A DNA stretch of 64,000 bases from assembly GCF_030817595.1 (NCBI RefSeq), contig NZ_JAUSZN010000001.1:1620001-1684000 (forward strand). The letters are read 5' to 3'. Both the position numbers and the translations under genes were made by a program. Below, in pieces: positions 7,138 to 15,430 of the stretch. The notes beneath the pieces were generated by a model. That model was not told where the DNA came from and did not search any database. It saw only the letters and a program-made list of their open reading frames with translations. Source of the DNA: Neobacillus niacini (GTDB lineage: Bacteria; Bacillota; Bacilli; Bacillales; Cytobacillaceae). Within the stretch, counting starts at the first letter, position 1, and each line of letters begins with the position of its first letter.

Positions 7138-9123
7138 TTATTGATTAGTGGTTGGTGGTGTCTGGCTGCCATCTGGCGCTTCTCCTGTAGGAGGTGTTTG
7201 TCCACGATCAGGTCTTTGACCTCCGCCTCTCATGCCTCCGCCTCCAGGACCGCCGCTGCTGCCGGTTGTCACACCGGATTCATTAAGCCACGTTACAGAG
7301 TCCGAAATCGTAAATTCTACTACTTTGGTACCGCCAGTGTAATCTCCATCACTGTAAAGACCATCTGCCTCTTTACCTGTTGACGTTCCCCCAGAATAAA
7401 GCGTATAATCCTTATCCTTTTCGAGGTTTGGTGAGCTGATAAATACTGCTTGATAATCTTTCTCCGGTGCAAAGGTTGCTACTGTGTTTCCATCGCTGTC
7501 TTCAAGATGCAGGAGTGTACCTGCTGCTTGTGTTTCAGGATAGGTCATAACCATAGCATTCTGGATTGATTGTTCTGATGTAGCCTGTAACATCCCTGCA
7601 CTACCTGCTGCAATCAAGAAACCACCCGTCATTTCAAAACTTTGATCGTAATCAAGTGAACCATTGCCATTGTCTGTCGGACCATTAACTAAAACGGTAC
7701 CAGCAGTCATTTGGATCGCACCATTGGAATCGAGTCCATCACCTGCCGAGTTAACGGTAACAGTTCCACCTGAAATCGATAATAAATTGTCATCCGTTTC
7801 AGTGGATTGGAAGTCTATCCCTGAACCGTCATTTCCGCCGCCAACATTGATCCCATCGTCACTTGCAGTAACGTCAATTTCACCATCCGCTATACTTATG
7901 ACTTTACTCTCAATTCCTTCATAGCTTTTGGTAATGTTTATTTTTCCACCTTTTGTAAGAACAGCTGTATCTCCATGTATACCATCATCTCCTGAGGCAA
8001 TCGTCATTTCACCGTCTGTGATGGTGACGCTATTGTTGCTGTGTACGGCATCATCAGAAGAATCAATCTTAAAGCGTCCCCCACCGATAGCCACATCTAC
8101 CGTTGCTTTTAATCCTTTTGCACTATCAGTTTCTGTTACTGTAGTGGTTGTCGTTGTGGTTTCATTGCCAGTTGGTCTCATATCATTTCCTTTCGTTGCT
8201 ACCGTTTCTGGGCTGCCGCCACCAGAAGAAATGGTATAGTCTCCATCAGCAATTAATAAAGAGCTTTCAGCTTGAATTCCATCACTACTTGCTGTGATAT
8301 CATACCTACCACCCTCAAGGGCTATATTTCCTTTCGACGAATCTTTATCATTGGATGACTTGATTCCATCTCCGCCGGCCACAATGGTAATCGTTCCTTC
8401 CTTAACTCCCACCACATCTCGTCCCATTAATCCATCATCTACTGAATCAATCTCAATGGTACCGCCTGTGATTCTTAATTCGTCTTTACTCGTTATTCCA
8501 TTATTGTAATTTCCATGGACCGTTAGTTTACCAGTACCATTAATCGTTAGGTTGTCCTTACTAAAAAGGGCTGCATTCGGCTCATCAGATGAATCCTCTA
8601 GCACATATTCGGTTCCATCCGATAGCGTATTATCCGTACCTTCCGGAAGAGATACAACGGTTTTTCCTGCATTTTTCACATAAATCGGAGCTTGATTGCT
8701 ACTGTTTATTGAGGCACCATTTAATACGAGCTTAACAGTTCCCTTATCTTCTGCATCGACAATGATTTGACCGTCATCTAGATTACCGCTAATAACATAT
8801 ACTCCTGCAGCCCTTAGGGTAACAACATTATTCGTTACTAACACTGCTCCTGTACCATCAAAGCTAGCACTAGCTCCATTTAATTCAATATAAGTTGGAT
8901 ATTCATTTTCCCAATCCGTGTAAAAATCGTCATCGCTATAGGAAATAGTTTCACCTATAACTGCACTAACCTCTTTATCTCCAATTGTACTTAACTCCTC
9001 CGTGTTTACAGCTGCTATGGTACTGGATTCGGTTGTCGAATCATTATTCTGACTGCAGGAAAACAAAAGGGTTGAGCATACTATGATAGAACCTGCTTTT
9101 AAAAACATTGATTTTTTCTTCAC
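7138..9123 (-). CDS. Cthe_2159-type carbohydrate-binding lipoprotein (DUF4353)
   Basis: A surface lipoprotein of about 661 residues. The signal peptide SMFLKAGSIIVCSTLLFSC ends in the lipobox LFSC, so it is lipid-anchored outside the membrane. The body consists of repeating short turns (ISGGTVTVNSAGDGLDSNG, ITDGEMTIASGDDGIHG, LRITGGTIEIDSVDDGL) in which G-G-x-I/V-x-I and S-x-D-D-G-I/L recur about every 20-40 residues. This is the right-handed beta-helix with Asp-lined calcium sites seen in the Cthe_2159 family, which binds acidic polysaccharides. The C-terminus is Gly/Pro/Arg-rich. The start is GTG 9123 with AAAGGAGA seven bases before it. It is monocistronic. Confidence 0.85.
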   Translation of the reverse strand: MKKKSMFLKAGSIIVCSTLLFSCSQNNDSTTESSTIAAVNTEELSTIGDKEVSAVIGETISYSDDDFYTDWENEYPTYIELNGASASFDGTGAVLVTNNVVTLRAAGVYVISGNLDDGQIIVDAEDKGTVKLVLNGASINSSNQAPIYVKNAGKTVVSLPEGTDNTLSDGTEYVLEDSSDEPNAALFSKDNLTINGTGKLTVHGNYNNGITSKDELRITGGTIEIDSVDDGLMGRDVVGVKEGTITIVAGGDGIKSSNDKDSSKGNIALEGGRYDITASSDGIQAESSLLIADGDYTISSGGGSPETVATKGNDMRPTGNETTTTTTTVTETDSAKGLKATVDVAIGGGRFKIDSSDDAVHSNNSVTITDGEMTIASGDDGIHGDTAVLTKGGKINITKSYEGIESKVISIADGEIDVTASDDGINVGGGNDGSGIDFQSTETDDNLLSISGGTVTVNSAGDGLDSNGAIQMTAGTVLVNGPTDNGNGSLDYDQSFEMTGGFLIAAGSAGMLQATSEQSIQNAMVMTYPETQAAGTLLHLEDSDGNTVATFAPEKDYQAVFISSPNLEKDKDYTLYSGGTSTGKEADGLYSDGDYTGGTKVVEFTISDSVTWLNESGVTTGSSGGPGGGGMRGGGQRPDRGQTPPTGEAPDGSQTPPTTNQ

Positions 9124-9321
9124 TATATTGTCTCCTTTTTCTATTTCTAACAAATCCGGGGTTTTGGTATTCATGACCATGGATTCATTTTATAAAGGAA
9201 ACCTTAAACAAACCTTAACAATAGAGCCCGATCAATGAGTAGGATTAAGTAAATTACTATACATATATTTATTTTTAAAGGAAATGATGGAAATAGGTAT
9301 CCGCTAATTGGAGGTCATATA

Positions 9322-10332
9322 ATGGAAGTAGACAAGAAAGTAATGATTACAGCTGCAGAACTTGCTCAGCTTTGGGCTCAATACATGAATGACAGCGGCA
9401 GCGCTTGTGTTCTTACATTTTTTTTGGAAAAGGTGGAAGACCCAGAAATAAAACCTATTATTGAATTTGCATTACAATTATCCAAAAAACATATTGAAAA
9501 ACTAACGGTCCTTTTTAATGAAGAGGATTATCCTGTCCCTTATGGTTTTAATGTAGATGAGGATGTTGATTTAGCCGCTCCGAAGTTATATTCAGACAGC
9601 TATGTTCTTCAATTTATCCACCAAATGTCAAAGATTGGTCTTACCACCTATTCAGCCAGCGTGGCATCAGCGGTACGATCCGACATTACAGATTATTACA
9701 TAGAATGTCTTTCTGAAACGATGCAATTGTACAAAGTATCAAAGGATCTTTTATTGGAAAAAGGACTGTATGTAAGGTCTCCTCATTTACCAATGGAGAA
9801 GGTGGAATTTGTCAATAAGCAAGCCTTTCTTTGGGATGCAATCGGTGAAAAAAGACCATTAATTGTCGCGGAAGTAGGCAATCTATATGCAAACGCCCAG
9901 CGTAATATTTTAGGAACAGCTACTCTGATTGGATTTAGCCAGGTAGCGAAGGACAAGGAAGTTATTCAATTTTTGCTAAGAGGGATCGACATTGGTAAGA
10001 AACATATAAAATTGTTTGGAAAGAAATTGGAGGAATGTAACCTCCCTGTTCCGGCTAGCTTATCTGCTGAAGTCACAACAAGTACATCGTATACATTTTC
10101 CGATAAATTGATTATGTTCTTTACGGCCGGGTTAATTGGCTTAAGTATCGGTTATTACGGTACTGGTGTCGCTCAAAGTCCTCGGCTGGATTTGGGGGTC
10201 ATGTATAACAGATTATCATTAGAAATTCAATTGTATTCAGAGTATGGCGCTAATATCATGATCAATCATAAATGGATGGAACAACCGCCAATGGCTGTAG
10301 ATCGTGGTGAGTTAGGAACCGAAAAAACGTAA
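9322..10332 (+). CDS. DUF3231-family protein
   Basis: A 336-residue protein made of two similar helical halves: WAQYMNDSGSACVLTFFLEKVED near residue 20 and DAIGEKRPLIVAEVGNLYANAQRN near 175, each resembling a ferritin-like four-helix unit. This is the layout of the Bacillus DUF3231 family, which has no established function. The ribosome binding site TTGGAGGT lies 6 bases before the ATG. It ends in a strong terminator and stands alone. Confidence 0.85.
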   Translation: MEVDKKVMITAAELAQLWAQYMNDSGSACVLTFFLEKVEDPEIKPIIEFALQLSKKHIEKLTVLFNEEDYPVPYGFNVDEDVDLAAPKLYSDSYVLQFIHQMSKIGLTTYSASVASAVRSDITDYYIECLSETMQLYKVSKDLLLEKGLYVRSPHLPMEKVEFVNKQAFLWDAIGEKRPLIVAEVGNLYANAQRNILGTATLIGFSQVAKDKEVIQFLLRGIDIGKKHIKLFGKKLEECNLPVPASLSAEVTTSTSYTFSDKLIMFFTAGLIGLSIGYYGTGVAQSPRLDLGVMYNRLSLEIQLYSEYGANIMINHKWMEQPPMAVDRGELGTEKT

Positions 10333-10342
10333 ATGTACATGG

Positions 10343-10374
10343 AAAAGGCCGGTAATGTAACCGGCCTTTCTTGT
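10343..10374 (+). terminator. Intrinsic terminator of the DUF3231 gene
   Basis: Stem AAAGGCCGGT/ACCGGCCTTT with a short loop, followed by a T-rich tail. Confidence 0.85.
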
Positions 10375-10396
10375 GTTTATCTAAGTATTTATCACT

Positions 10397-10597
10397 TTAT
10401 TGTTGTAGTTGGTTATCTTGGTCCATCTTTCCCTTTGCCAGACTACTGGTTTCAATATATTTGTATTCTTCCTCTAGGTCACTTAAGGTCCATTCATACA
10501 AATGTCGATCTTCTTTTTTGAACACACCCACTTTAAGCAGTTTATCTATAAGAAATTGCCTTCTTTGCTGGACTGCGGTTCGAAGAATGTTCTTCAT
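10397..10597 (-). CDS. FbpA-like Fur-regulated small basic protein
   Basis: A 66-residue protein with the pattern RRQFLIDKLLKVGVFKK followed by LYEWTLSDLEEEYKYI, which matches the FbpA family of Bacillus. In B. subtilis this is a small basic protein of the Fur iron-sparing response. GGAGGTGAC lies upstream of the chosen ATG. An earlier ATG at 10602 leads to an immediate stop. Upstream, only one half of a Fur box is seen (TGATAAT at 10729-10735, plus strand), so regulation by Fur is known for the family but not demonstrated here. Confidence 0.7.
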   Translation of the reverse strand: MKNILRTAVQQRRQFLIDKLLKVGVFKKEDRHLYEWTLSDLEEEYKYIETSSLAKGKMDQDNQLQQ

Positions 10598-10780
10598 ACC
10601 ATGTCACCTCCAGTTTTTTTAATGCTCCTAAGTTACCTATCCGATTGTAAACTTTTCCTTGGTGGGTGTGTGTCGATTTTTAGCATCTTTACCTACTCTT
10701 AAAGCAAACTTCATCTTAACTTAATAAATGATAATAAACTGTATTTTTATTAATGGTCTATGGTTTAGCCAATTTTTGAT

Positions 10781-11899
10781 ATGATAAATAAAAAGAAGTT
10801 AGCGGGGATGTTTTTGATAAATCTTAATAAGAAAATAAATCGCTTTTACATAACACTGTTTATTGCCTCTCTTGGAGGTATTCTCTTTTCGCTTTTAGGA
10901 ATCCCTATTCCTTGGCTGCTCGGGCCGATGACAGCTGTTTTGATTTCTTCCAAATCAAGAGGATTTCAAGCATTGTGGCCAAGACAGATTCGGGACGCAG
11001 GCTTGGTGCTATTAGGGTATTCGATAGGATTATCACTTACAAAAACGGCTTTGATCCAAATTTTTGGAAAACTGCCCTTAATGCTTTTATTAACCATCAT
11101 TCTTATAGCCTTTTGTTCTGGGATTGCTTTTTTTGTTTCTAAGCTTTCAGGTATTGATTACCCTACCGTCCTCACTGGCAGTATTCCAGGAGGACTTTCT
11201 CAAATGATTACTTTTGCAGAAGAGGCAAAGGGGATTGATCTGACTGTTGTTACTTTTCTACAAGTAACACGTGTAATTATCATTATTTTCTCGGTTCCTT
11301 TTTTAATTAGTAGCCCAATATTTGATCATCTTTCAGGTAAACCCACTCTTGACCTTGCTGAAAACACTGGATTGTTTTTTCCTAACATCCTTCTATTTGT
11401 GGTAATATGTGTGATTTTTGCTTTCATAGGAAAAAAGCTGAATTTCCCTACACCATTTTTATTAGGACCAATTGTTGGAACTGCTATCTTGACCATTTCT
11501 GGTTTCCACGGTCCGGAACTGCCAACCATCCTATTAGATTTATCTCAATTCATGATTGGGAGCTACATTGGCTTAATGTTAAAACCAGAAAAGCTTGAGA
11601 ATAAAACAAAAATCCTCTCACTGGCGATCGTTAGCGGAATTGTAATGGTTTTGGGATCATTAGGGATGAGCGTGCTTCTTGTCCATTTTTACGATATCAC
11701 ACCTTCGACAGGCTTTTTAAGTTTAACTCCTGGAGGTGCAGATCAAATGGCTATTCTCGCACATGAAGTCCAAGCGGATTTATCCATGGTGGCGGGCTTT
11801 CAATTATTCCGGCTTCTATTTATCTTTTTTGCTGTACCTCCATTGCTAAGATTGATTTTTAAAAAGAAGTTGTTAAAAAAAGAGGAAAAGCCCACCTAA
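10781..11899 (+). CDS. AbrB-family (PF05145) integral membrane protein
   Basis: A polytopic protein of about 372 residues and some 10 transmembrane helices, with two copies of the motif GxxxPWLLGPM / FPTPFLLGPIVG and TGSIPGGLSQM / LTPGGADQMAIL. This internal duplication is diagnostic of the AbrB/'ammonia monooxygenase' membrane family, whose substrate is unknown. It is unrelated to the AbrB transition-state regulator. The start is uncertain: the ATG at 10781 has no ribosome binding site, and a TTG at 10814 with GCGGGG six bases before it would remove 11 residues. Single gene with terminator. Confidence 0.8.
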   Translation: MINKKKLAGMFLINLNKKINRFYITLFIASLGGILFSLLGIPIPWLLGPMTAVLISSKSRGFQALWPRQIRDAGLVLLGYSIGLSLTKTALIQIFGKLPLMLLLTIILIAFCSGIAFFVSKLSGIDYPTVLTGSIPGGLSQMITFAEEAKGIDLTVVTFLQVTRVIIIIFSVPFLISSPIFDHLSGKPTLDLAENTGLFFPNILLFVVICVIFAFIGKKLNFPTPFLLGPIVGTAILTISGFHGPELPTILLDLSQFMIGSYIGLMLKPEKLENKTKILSLAIVSGIVMVLGSLGMSVLLVHFYDITPSTGFLSLTPGGADQMAILAHEVQADLSMVAGFQLFRLLFIFFAVPPLLRLIFKKKLLKKEEKPT

Positions 11900-11917
11900 T
11901 CAATTAGGTGGGCTTTT
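11887..11917. terminator. Bidirectional terminator between the AbrB-family gene and queE
   Basis: Near-perfect palindrome AAAAGCCCACCTAAT/ATTAGGTGGGCTTTT with flanking A and T runs, placed between convergent genes. Confidence 0.9.
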
Positions 11918-11920
11918 CGA

Positions 11921-12649
11921 TTATACACCGCGCTTATTACCCCAAAGCAGAGCATGTAGTTGAGGCAACACTCTGACATTGTTTAGCTGACTGTCTTCGA
12001 CTACCCGATTGACGAGCCACTCATATTTATTAAGCAGCTTTTGGATTAGTTCTTGATTATTACCATTCATAATATCGTCATTCCCTACCTGCAAATAAAA
12101 AGGTATACCTTTATAACGCTTATGGACCATTCTTGCATATTCGAGATCAGTTTCATCGAAAATAACGACTTTTAAACTAACATTATTCTCAAACTGGTTT
12201 TCATCTAAATTTATAAAAATTGAATCTAATATTTCAAAATTTGTTTCCATGTTCGAGCTTGGAGGTTTTGGCGAGATGGTGAGTTCATCAATTTTTAAAA
12301 ACCAATCCTGCCATCTGCTTCCCTGTGTTTCAATTCCAATCTTAATCTCATTTTCTGTTAATAAATCAATCAGTGAATCTAGATTTTTTAAAAGTGCAGG
12401 ATTCCCCCCTGAGATGGTAACAAAGGAGAAATTGTCCCCGCCAAGGGCTTTTAATTCTGTCAAAATTTCTTCTGCAGTCATCTGCCTAATATCATCTTTG
12501 GCGCTGCCATCCCACGTGAAGGCTGAATCACACCAGCTGCAGGAGTAATCGCAGCCGGCTGTTCGAACAAACATTGTTTTTTGTCCAACGACCATTCCTT
12601 CTCCTTGAATCGTTGGGCCAAAAATCTCTAATACGGGAATTCTGTTCAT
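11921..12649 (-). CDS. queE: 7-carboxy-7-deazaguanine synthase
   Basis: A radical SAM enzyme that converts 6-carboxy-tetrahydropterin to 7-carboxy-7-deazaguanine in the queuosine precursor pathway. The cluster-binding motif reads CDYSCSWCD (CxxxCxxC), preceded by FGPTIQGEGMVVGQKTMFVR and followed by FVTISGGNPAL, the usual GGxP motif. Its 242 residues match the family length. The start at 12649 gives a 4-base ATGA overlap with the queD stop, so the two are translationally coupled. A GTG at 12661 lies within the putative ribosome binding site and is less likely. It is the last gene of queCDE. Confidence 0.95.
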   Translation of the reverse strand: MNRIPVLEIFGPTIQGEGMVVGQKTMFVRTAGCDYSCSWCDSAFTWDGSAKDDIRQMTAEEILTELKALGGDNFSFVTISGGNPALLKNLDSLIDLLTENEIKIGIETQGSRWQDWFLKIDELTISPKPPSSNMETNFEILDSIFINLDENQFENNVSLKVVIFDETDLEYARMVHKRYKGIPFYLQVGNDDIMNGNNQELIQKLLNKYEWLVNRVVEDSQLNNVRVLPQLHALLWGNKRGV

Positions 12650-13125
12650 TCCTCCATCCACTCCCTTCTCGCTTCTGCATAGCTGGTAGGCGTTTCAAAA
12701 AGACGGACAAATTCTACTCTAGCTCCAATATAATGATCCTTGTTTTCCTCTTTGGCTAATGCTTCTTTCATTTTTTCATAAATCCAGACGACGATGTTTT
12801 CGGCAGTAGTATTCATAGGAGGAAGGGTTTCGTTTAAATAACGGTGATCAAGGTGAATTTCAATTTCATTTTTCCATATCTCCTTGATATCGCCAAAATC
12901 CATCATTAATCCTCTGTCATCTACATAGCCGCTAATCCCAAAGACCACTTTATAGGTATGTCCGTGGAGATTCTTGCATTTACCTTCATAGCAGTGCAGG
13001 TGATGGGACGCATCAAAAGTAAATTCCTTGCTGACTAAAACGCGCTTATTATGATACTTGAGCTCTTTTCGCTGGATATCCTCATCTATTTTTTGCAGTT
13101 TATCGACGATTCTAAAGCCGTACAT
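12646..13125 (-). CDS. queD: 6-carboxy-5,6,7,8-tetrahydropterin synthase
   Basis: Converts dihydroneopterin triphosphate to 6-carboxytetrahydropterin. Zinc ligands are seen in FDASHHLHCYEGKCKNLHGH (one His early and the HGH pair), with the catalytic Cys in CKNLHGH, and RLFETPTSYAE near the C-terminus. The protein has 159 residues, including about 30 extra N-terminal residues before VSKEFTFDASHHL compared with the core fold. A later start is possible, but no better ribosome binding site is visible. It lies 3 bases after queC and overlaps queE by 4 bases. Confidence 0.95.
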   Translation of the reverse strand: MYGFRIVDKLQKIDEDIQRKELKYHNKRVLVSKEFTFDASHHLHCYEGKCKNLHGHTYKVVFGISGYVDDRGLMMDFGDIKEIWKNEIEIHLDHRYLNETLPPMNTTAENIVVWIYEKMKEALAKEENKDHYIGARVEFVRLFETPTSYAEARREWMEE

Positions 13126-13128
13126 CTC

Positions 13129-13785
13129 TTAAAACCCCCCACTTAGAAAGTCATCAAGTCCGCGTTTTCTTAACACACATGCCGGACATTCGCCGCAGCC
13201 GTCAGAAATAACACCATTGTAGCAGGTCAATGTTTTCTCACGTACAAAATTAAATGCATCTAATTCATCTGCTAATGCCCATGTTTCCGCTTTATTCAGC
13301 CGCATTAATGGGGTGTGGATTACAAAGTTATCATCCATGGAAAGATTTAAGGTTACATTTAAAGATTTAATAAAAATATCACGGCAATCTGGGTAGCCGC
13401 TGAAATCTGTTTCACAAACACCTGTGACTAAATGCTTGGCACCAACCTGACGGGCTAATACTCCTGCAAAGGTAAGGAACAATAGATTTCTTCCTGGAAC
13501 AAACGTTGAAGGCAGTTCACCTTCTTCTCCTTCTTTAACTTCAATATCTGAGCGTGTTAACGCATTCGGTGCAAGCTGATTTAATAAAGACATATCTAAA
13601 ATATGGTGTTTTACACCTAGTTCATTAGCTATATTTTTGGCACATTCAATTTCTAAACTATGCCGTTGATTGTAGTCGAAAGTGACGGCTTCCACCTCTT
13701 TAAATTGTTTTAATGCCCAAAATAAACAAGTAGTACTGTCCTGCCCGCCGCTAAAAACGACAATGGCTTTTTCATCTTTTAACAT
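13129..13785 (-). CDS. queC: 7-cyano-7-deazaguanine (preQ0) synthase
   Basis: An ATP-dependent enzyme that makes preQ0 from 7-carboxy-7-deazaguanine and ammonia. The PP-loop [11 protein letters not shown] is near residue 11, and the C-terminal zinc site is [19 protein letters not shown] with four Cys. With the start at 13785 (MLKDEKAIV) it has 218 residues, the usual length. An upstream TTG at 13806 is rejected because the GGAAGGAG ribosome binding site lies inside that extension. It is the first gene of queCDE, directly behind a preQ1 riboswitch. Confidence 0.95.
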   Translation of the reverse strand: MLKDEKAIVVFSGGQDSTTCLFWALKQFKEVEAVTFDYNQRHSLEIECAKNIANELGVKHHILDMSLLNQLAPNALTRSDIEVKEGEEGELPSTFVPGRNLLFLTFAGVLARQVGAKHLVTGVCETDFSGYPDCRDIFIKSLNVTLNLSMDDNFVIHTPLMRLNKAETWALADELDAFNFVREKTLTCYNGVISDGCGECPACVLRKRGLDDFLSGGF

Positions 13786-13808
13786 GAGTAATGAAACTCC
13801 TTCCAAAA

Positions 13809-13850
13809 TAGAAGAAGCAGTACCCCAAGATAGAAGTACTGCTTCTTCTT
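13809..13850 (-). terminator. Expression-platform hairpin of the queCDE preQ1 riboswitch
   Basis: The arms AGAAGAAGCAGTAC and GTACTGCTTCTTCT form a 14-bp stem that begins right at the 3' end of the aptamer (13849-13850 shared). It is followed by ATTTTGG, a weak T run, then the queC ribosome binding site about 5 bases on. It could act by termination or by occluding translation. Confidence 0.65.
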
Positions 13851-13884
13851 AGTTTTTTTAACGAGGGGTGCTAGAACCTCCATT
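13848..13884 (-). promoter_or_regulatory. PreQ1-I riboswitch of queCDE
   Basis: Read on the minus strand: GGAGGTTCTAGC, then ACCCCTC, then an A-rich tail ending AAAAAAACTAAG. This matches the preQ1 class I aptamer: P1 from GAGG/CCTC, the loop cytosine region TTCTAGC, and the 3' tail whose CTA pairs with TAG to make the pseudoknot. It senses the queuosine precursor preQ1 and would reduce queCDE expression. Confidence 0.9.
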
Positions 13885-14012
13885 GTTTTCTGTTAGTATG
13901 ATACCATAATATAAGTAAAAGATTAATCTTTTAAATATTGGGATTATTTATTGTCCAATATTTTTCAATTGACGTTTGGCTGAGTGTCCTTTATCATATG
14001 GAGAAGATAATA

Positions 14013-14066
14013 CCCGTACTTATACGGGAGAGGTTCATAGCTGATACCCTCTATAAAAAACTATGG
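14013..14066 (+). promoter_or_regulatory. PreQ1-I riboswitch of queF, with an extra 5' hairpin
   Basis: AGAGGTTCATAGC, then ACCCTCTATAAAAAACTATGG: P1 is AGAGG/CCTCT and the A-rich tail CTATG pairs with CATAG in the loop, giving a longer pseudoknot than usual. Immediately upstream is a perfect hairpin CCCGTA-CTTA-TACGGG (14013-14028) touching the P1 5' strand. Confidence 0.88.
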
Positions 14067-14080
14067 ATTCATGACTCTAT

Positions 14081-14110
14081 GCCATGTCCATATGCGGACA
14101 TGGCTTTTTG
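14081..14110 (+). terminator. Riboswitch terminator before queF
   Basis: CCATGTCC-ATAT-GCGGACATGG followed by CTTTTTG, 75 bases before the queF start. The expected platform for transcriptional attenuation. Confidence 0.85.
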
Positions 14111-14185
14111 TTTTTATCCAGCTAGTTTGTAATAGAATGATTGCTTGGGCTTTCTGAATATACATTTTGACTTGGAGGTTTTTTT

Positions 14186-14686
14186 ATGTCAGGCCGCAGC
14201 CACGAAGAAGGATTAAAAGATTTAACACTACTAGGAAATCAAAATACACAATACTCATTTGAATATGCACCAGAGGTTTTAGAGGCAGTCGATAATCTTC
14301 ACCCAGAGCGTGATTATTTCGTAAAATTTAATTGCCCGGAATTCACTAGTCTTTGTCCGCTTACCCATCAGCCTGATTTTGCCACGATGTATATCTCATA
14401 CATTCCAGATAAAAAGATAGTAGAGAGTAAGTCTCTAAAACTCTATTTATTCAGCTTCAGAAATCATGGTGATTTCCACGAGGATTGCGTTAACATCATC
14501 ATGAACGATTTAATTAAGCTTTTGGATCCCCGCTATATTGAGGTTTGGGGTAAGTTCACGCCACGCGGTGGAATTTCAATTGATCCATGGTGCAACTATG
14601 GCAAGCCAGGTACCAAGTTCGAAGAAATGGCCACTTTCCGTTTAATGAACCATGACCTTTATCCGGAAAAAGTCGATAATCGTTAA
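14186..14686 (+). CDS. queF: NADPH-dependent preQ0 reductase (7-cyano-7-deazaguanine reductase)
   Basis: Reduces preQ0 to preQ1, the form inserted into tRNA. A 166-residue unimodular QueF with the family signature around residue 50: [17 protein letters not shown], containing the thioimide-forming Cys and the catalytic Asp, followed by [21 protein letters not shown], the QueF motif with substrate-binding Glu. The ribosome binding site TTGGAGG precedes the ATG by about 7 bases. Transcribed away from queCDE, with its own preQ1 riboswitch and terminator. Confidence 0.97.
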   Translation: MSGRSHEEGLKDLTLLGNQNTQYSFEYAPEVLEAVDNLHPERDYFVKFNCPEFTSLCPLTHQPDFATMYISYIPDKKIVESKSLKLYLFSFRNHGDFHEDCVNIIMNDLIKLLDPRYIEVWGKFTPRGGISIDPWCNYGKPGTKFEEMATFRLMNHDLYPEKVDNR

Positions 14687-14793
14687 TGAAAACTTTTTGC
14701 AACAAAAATTAAATAGTCTTGTAAACCTGTAACATTTTCCATGTGATACATTAGTTTAGTAGTTACTAGACGAATGTAGAATGAGTTGATTTT

Positions 14794-15324
14794 ATGTTAA
14801 ATGTTAAAGAGGTTACGGAACAGCTTCGAGCTGAGGGGATTACTGATAGTGAACAGGTTGTCATTCGTTGGATTCTCGATGGGAAAATTAAAGCCAGAAG
14901 AACAAAGCACCTAAATCTCGAATACTCCATAACTCCCGTTGATTTAGCGTCTTTTATTTTGGAAAAAAAGATAGAGAACAAAACCAAGCAGTTCGGAGTA
15001 GATTTTCTCAATTGGGAAAAAACGTTTCGTGACAATCAAAAATTGAAAGAAGAAATTGAACAGTTAAAAACGACAATTCGGATCGAACAAGCAAAAAATC
15101 GATCCTTAAAAAGAATGCTAAAAGCAGAATATGAGCTTACCGATACTCCGCCGTTGACCCTAAACTCGATATTAGGATTAGATCCTGGTGCAGATATGGA
15201 TGTTATTAGGAAAGAATACAAAAAATTATTAAAAGCCCTTCACCCCGACCGAGGCGGAGATGAACGGCTATTTAAAGTGTTTTATGAACATTATGAAAAA
15301 GTAAAGGATTCAGCAAAAAGCTGA
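14794..15324 (+). CDS. HTH-coiled coil-J-domain protein
   Basis: A 176-residue protein with three parts. Residues 1-60 (LNVKEVTEQLRAEGITDSEQVVIRWILDGKI..RRTKHLNLEYSI) look like a MerR/excisionase-type helix-turn-helix. Residues 70-115 are a charged coiled coil (NQKLKEEIEQLKTTIRIEQAKN). Residues 122-176 form a J-domain, LNSILGLDPGADMDVIRKEY then LKALHPDRGG, with the HPD tripeptide needed to stimulate DnaK ATPase. I infer a co-chaperone targeted to DNA or to itself. It has no zinc-finger or substrate domain, and the ribosome binding site is weak. The last codons run into a terminator hairpin that is duplicated by the adjacent IS. Confidence 0.7.
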   Translation: MLNVKEVTEQLRAEGITDSEQVVIRWILDGKIKARRTKHLNLEYSITPVDLASFILEKKIENKTKQFGVDFLNWEKTFRDNQKLKEEIEQLKTTIRIEQAKNRSLKRMLKAEYELTDTPPLTLNSILGLDPGADMDVIRKEYKKLLKALHPDRGGDERLFKVFYEHYEKVKDSAKS

Positions 15325-15330
15325 ATCCTT
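15304..15330 (+). repeat. Left copy of the 27-bp duplication flanking the IS (split terminator hairpin)
   Basis: A hairpin with arms AAGGATTCAGC and GCTGAATCCTT and an AAAA-type loop. It is identical to 16881-16907, abuts the left IS end directly, and lacks the T run a terminator needs. Confidence 0.85.
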
Positions 15331-15343
15331 CAGATTGTAGACA

Positions 15344-15378
15344 AAAGGCACCCGAATAAGCTCATTCGGGTGCCTTTA
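15344..15378 (-). terminator. Terminator hairpin inside the left IS end
   Basis: AAAGGCACCCGAAT pairs with ATTCGGGTGCCTTT. It lies between the convergent J-domain and transposase genes and can replace the T-run-less left copy of the original terminator. Confidence 0.75.
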
Positions 15379-15430
15379 CGTTGGAAATTTGCTCGTAAGA
15401 GCAATATTTAGACCTATCCTATGCCTATTA

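Noticed and set aside
7664..8509. Several open frames antisense to the Cthe_2159-type lipoprotein
   Set aside because: They mirror the repetitive Asp/Gly/Ser codons of the real gene and give Ser/Pro/Val-rich non-protein-like sequences.
10729..10743. Fur box upstream of the FbpA-like gene
   Set aside because: Only one half site (TGATAAT) matches; the other half does not, so it is not listed as a site.
13938..14132. Open frame upstream of queF
   Set aside because: It lies across the preQ1 riboswitch and its terminator, and the conserved RNA elements explain the sequence.
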